Positions 6,096 to 6,203 of a stretch of 6,203 bases of DNA are shown here, piece by piece. Every line of letters begins with the position of its first letter. The stretch's first letter is position 1. Made by a program: the position numbers and the translations under genes. The DNA is taken from the NCBI GenBank assembly GCA_028712015.1, contig JAQTRB010000105.1, positions 1 through 6,203 of the forward strand, written 5' to 3'. The stretch is from Syntrophales bacterium. GTDB taxonomy: Bacteria; Desulfobacterota; Syntrophia; Syntrophales; UBA5619. The notes beneath the pieces were generated by a model. That model did no database searches. It was not told the origin of the DNA and saw nothing but the letters and a program-made list of their open reading frames with translations.

Positions 6096-6203
6096 ATGTC
6101 TGAACTGGTCCGTTTCGGCGTTTCTCTGGAGAGGCCTCTGTTGGAGAGATTCGATGCCCTCATCCGGGAGAGGCAATACACCAACCGCTCGGAAGCGCTG
6201 CGG
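6096..6203 (+). CDS. nikR: Nickel-responsive transcriptional regulator NikR, N-terminal part, cut by window
   Basis: The 36 codons from ATG 6096 to the window end begin MSELVRFGVSLERPLLERFD and continue to NRSEALR. This is the ribbon-helix-helix DNA-binding domain of NikR: strand VRFGVSL, first helix RPLLERFDALIRER, then the Y-T-N-R-S-E-A-L-R turn and second helix. NikR represses nickel uptake or nickel-enzyme genes when nickel is abundant; the C-terminal nickel-binding ACT-like domain (about 100 more residues) lies outside the window, so the metal ligands cannot be checked. GGTGAT (6084-6089) is a plausible ribosome site 6 bases upstream. A generic CopG-family regulator is the alternative, but the wording of this N-terminus is typical of NikR. 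No clear NikR operator is seen upstream. Confidence 0.85.
   Translation, partial: MSELVRFGVSLERPLLERFDALIRERQYTNRSEALR

Noticed and set aside
1..6203. Mobile elements, CRISPR repeats, tRNA or rRNA genes, attachment sites.
   Set aside because: No transposase or integrase motifs, regularly spaced repeats, or recognisable RNA gene sequences were seen on either strand.

Overview
The window looks like chromosomal DNA of an anaerobic, moderately GC-rich bacterium. A Desulfobacterota (sulfate-reducing or syntrophic 'deltaproteobacterial') host fits best. The reasons are a fused L-lactate dehydrogenase iron-sulfur subunit next to LutC (the arrangement known from Desulfovibrio-type lactate oxidisers), a NikR nickel regulator, and an exported thiol-peroxidase pair. 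The lineage is inferred from gene content only.

Layout. Positions 1-2034 (minus) hold a large LUD / 2x[4Fe-4S] / double CCG-domain protein. It has no stop codon in the window and runs off the left edge. Positions 2031-2651 (minus) hold LutC, which overlaps the large gene by ATGA. Positions 2652-2825 are a leader with a good sigma70-like promoter and two dyads. Positions 2826-4217 (minus) are a DHA2-like MFS transporter, and 4227-4538 (minus) a small cupin 9 bp upstream of it. Positions 4539-4777 are a divergent promoter region. Positions 4778-5365 (plus) encode an exported thioredoxin-fold protein with a CPYC motif. It overlaps by ATGA with 5362-5967 (plus), an exported single-cysteine peroxiredoxin. 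Positions 5968-6095 are intergenic, and 6096-6203 (plus) is the start of nikR, cut by the right edge.

How the genes work together. LutC and the large iron-sulfur protein should form a membrane-associated, NAD-independent L-lactate (or related 2-hydroxy acid) oxidising complex that feeds electrons to the quinone pool. The cupin-MFS pair is a separate two-gene unit with its own promoter; its substrate cannot be told from sequence. The CPYC protein and the peroxiredoxin form a translationally coupled pair outside the cytoplasmic membrane, where the CPYC protein is the obvious candidate reductant for a peroxiredoxin that has no resolving cysteine. NikR is probably an independent unit.

I see no mobile element, CRISPR array, tRNA or rRNA. 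Nothing here is clearly an undescribed system. The points most worth following are the exported redox pair, the structured lutC leader, and the degenerate cupin coupled to a transporter.
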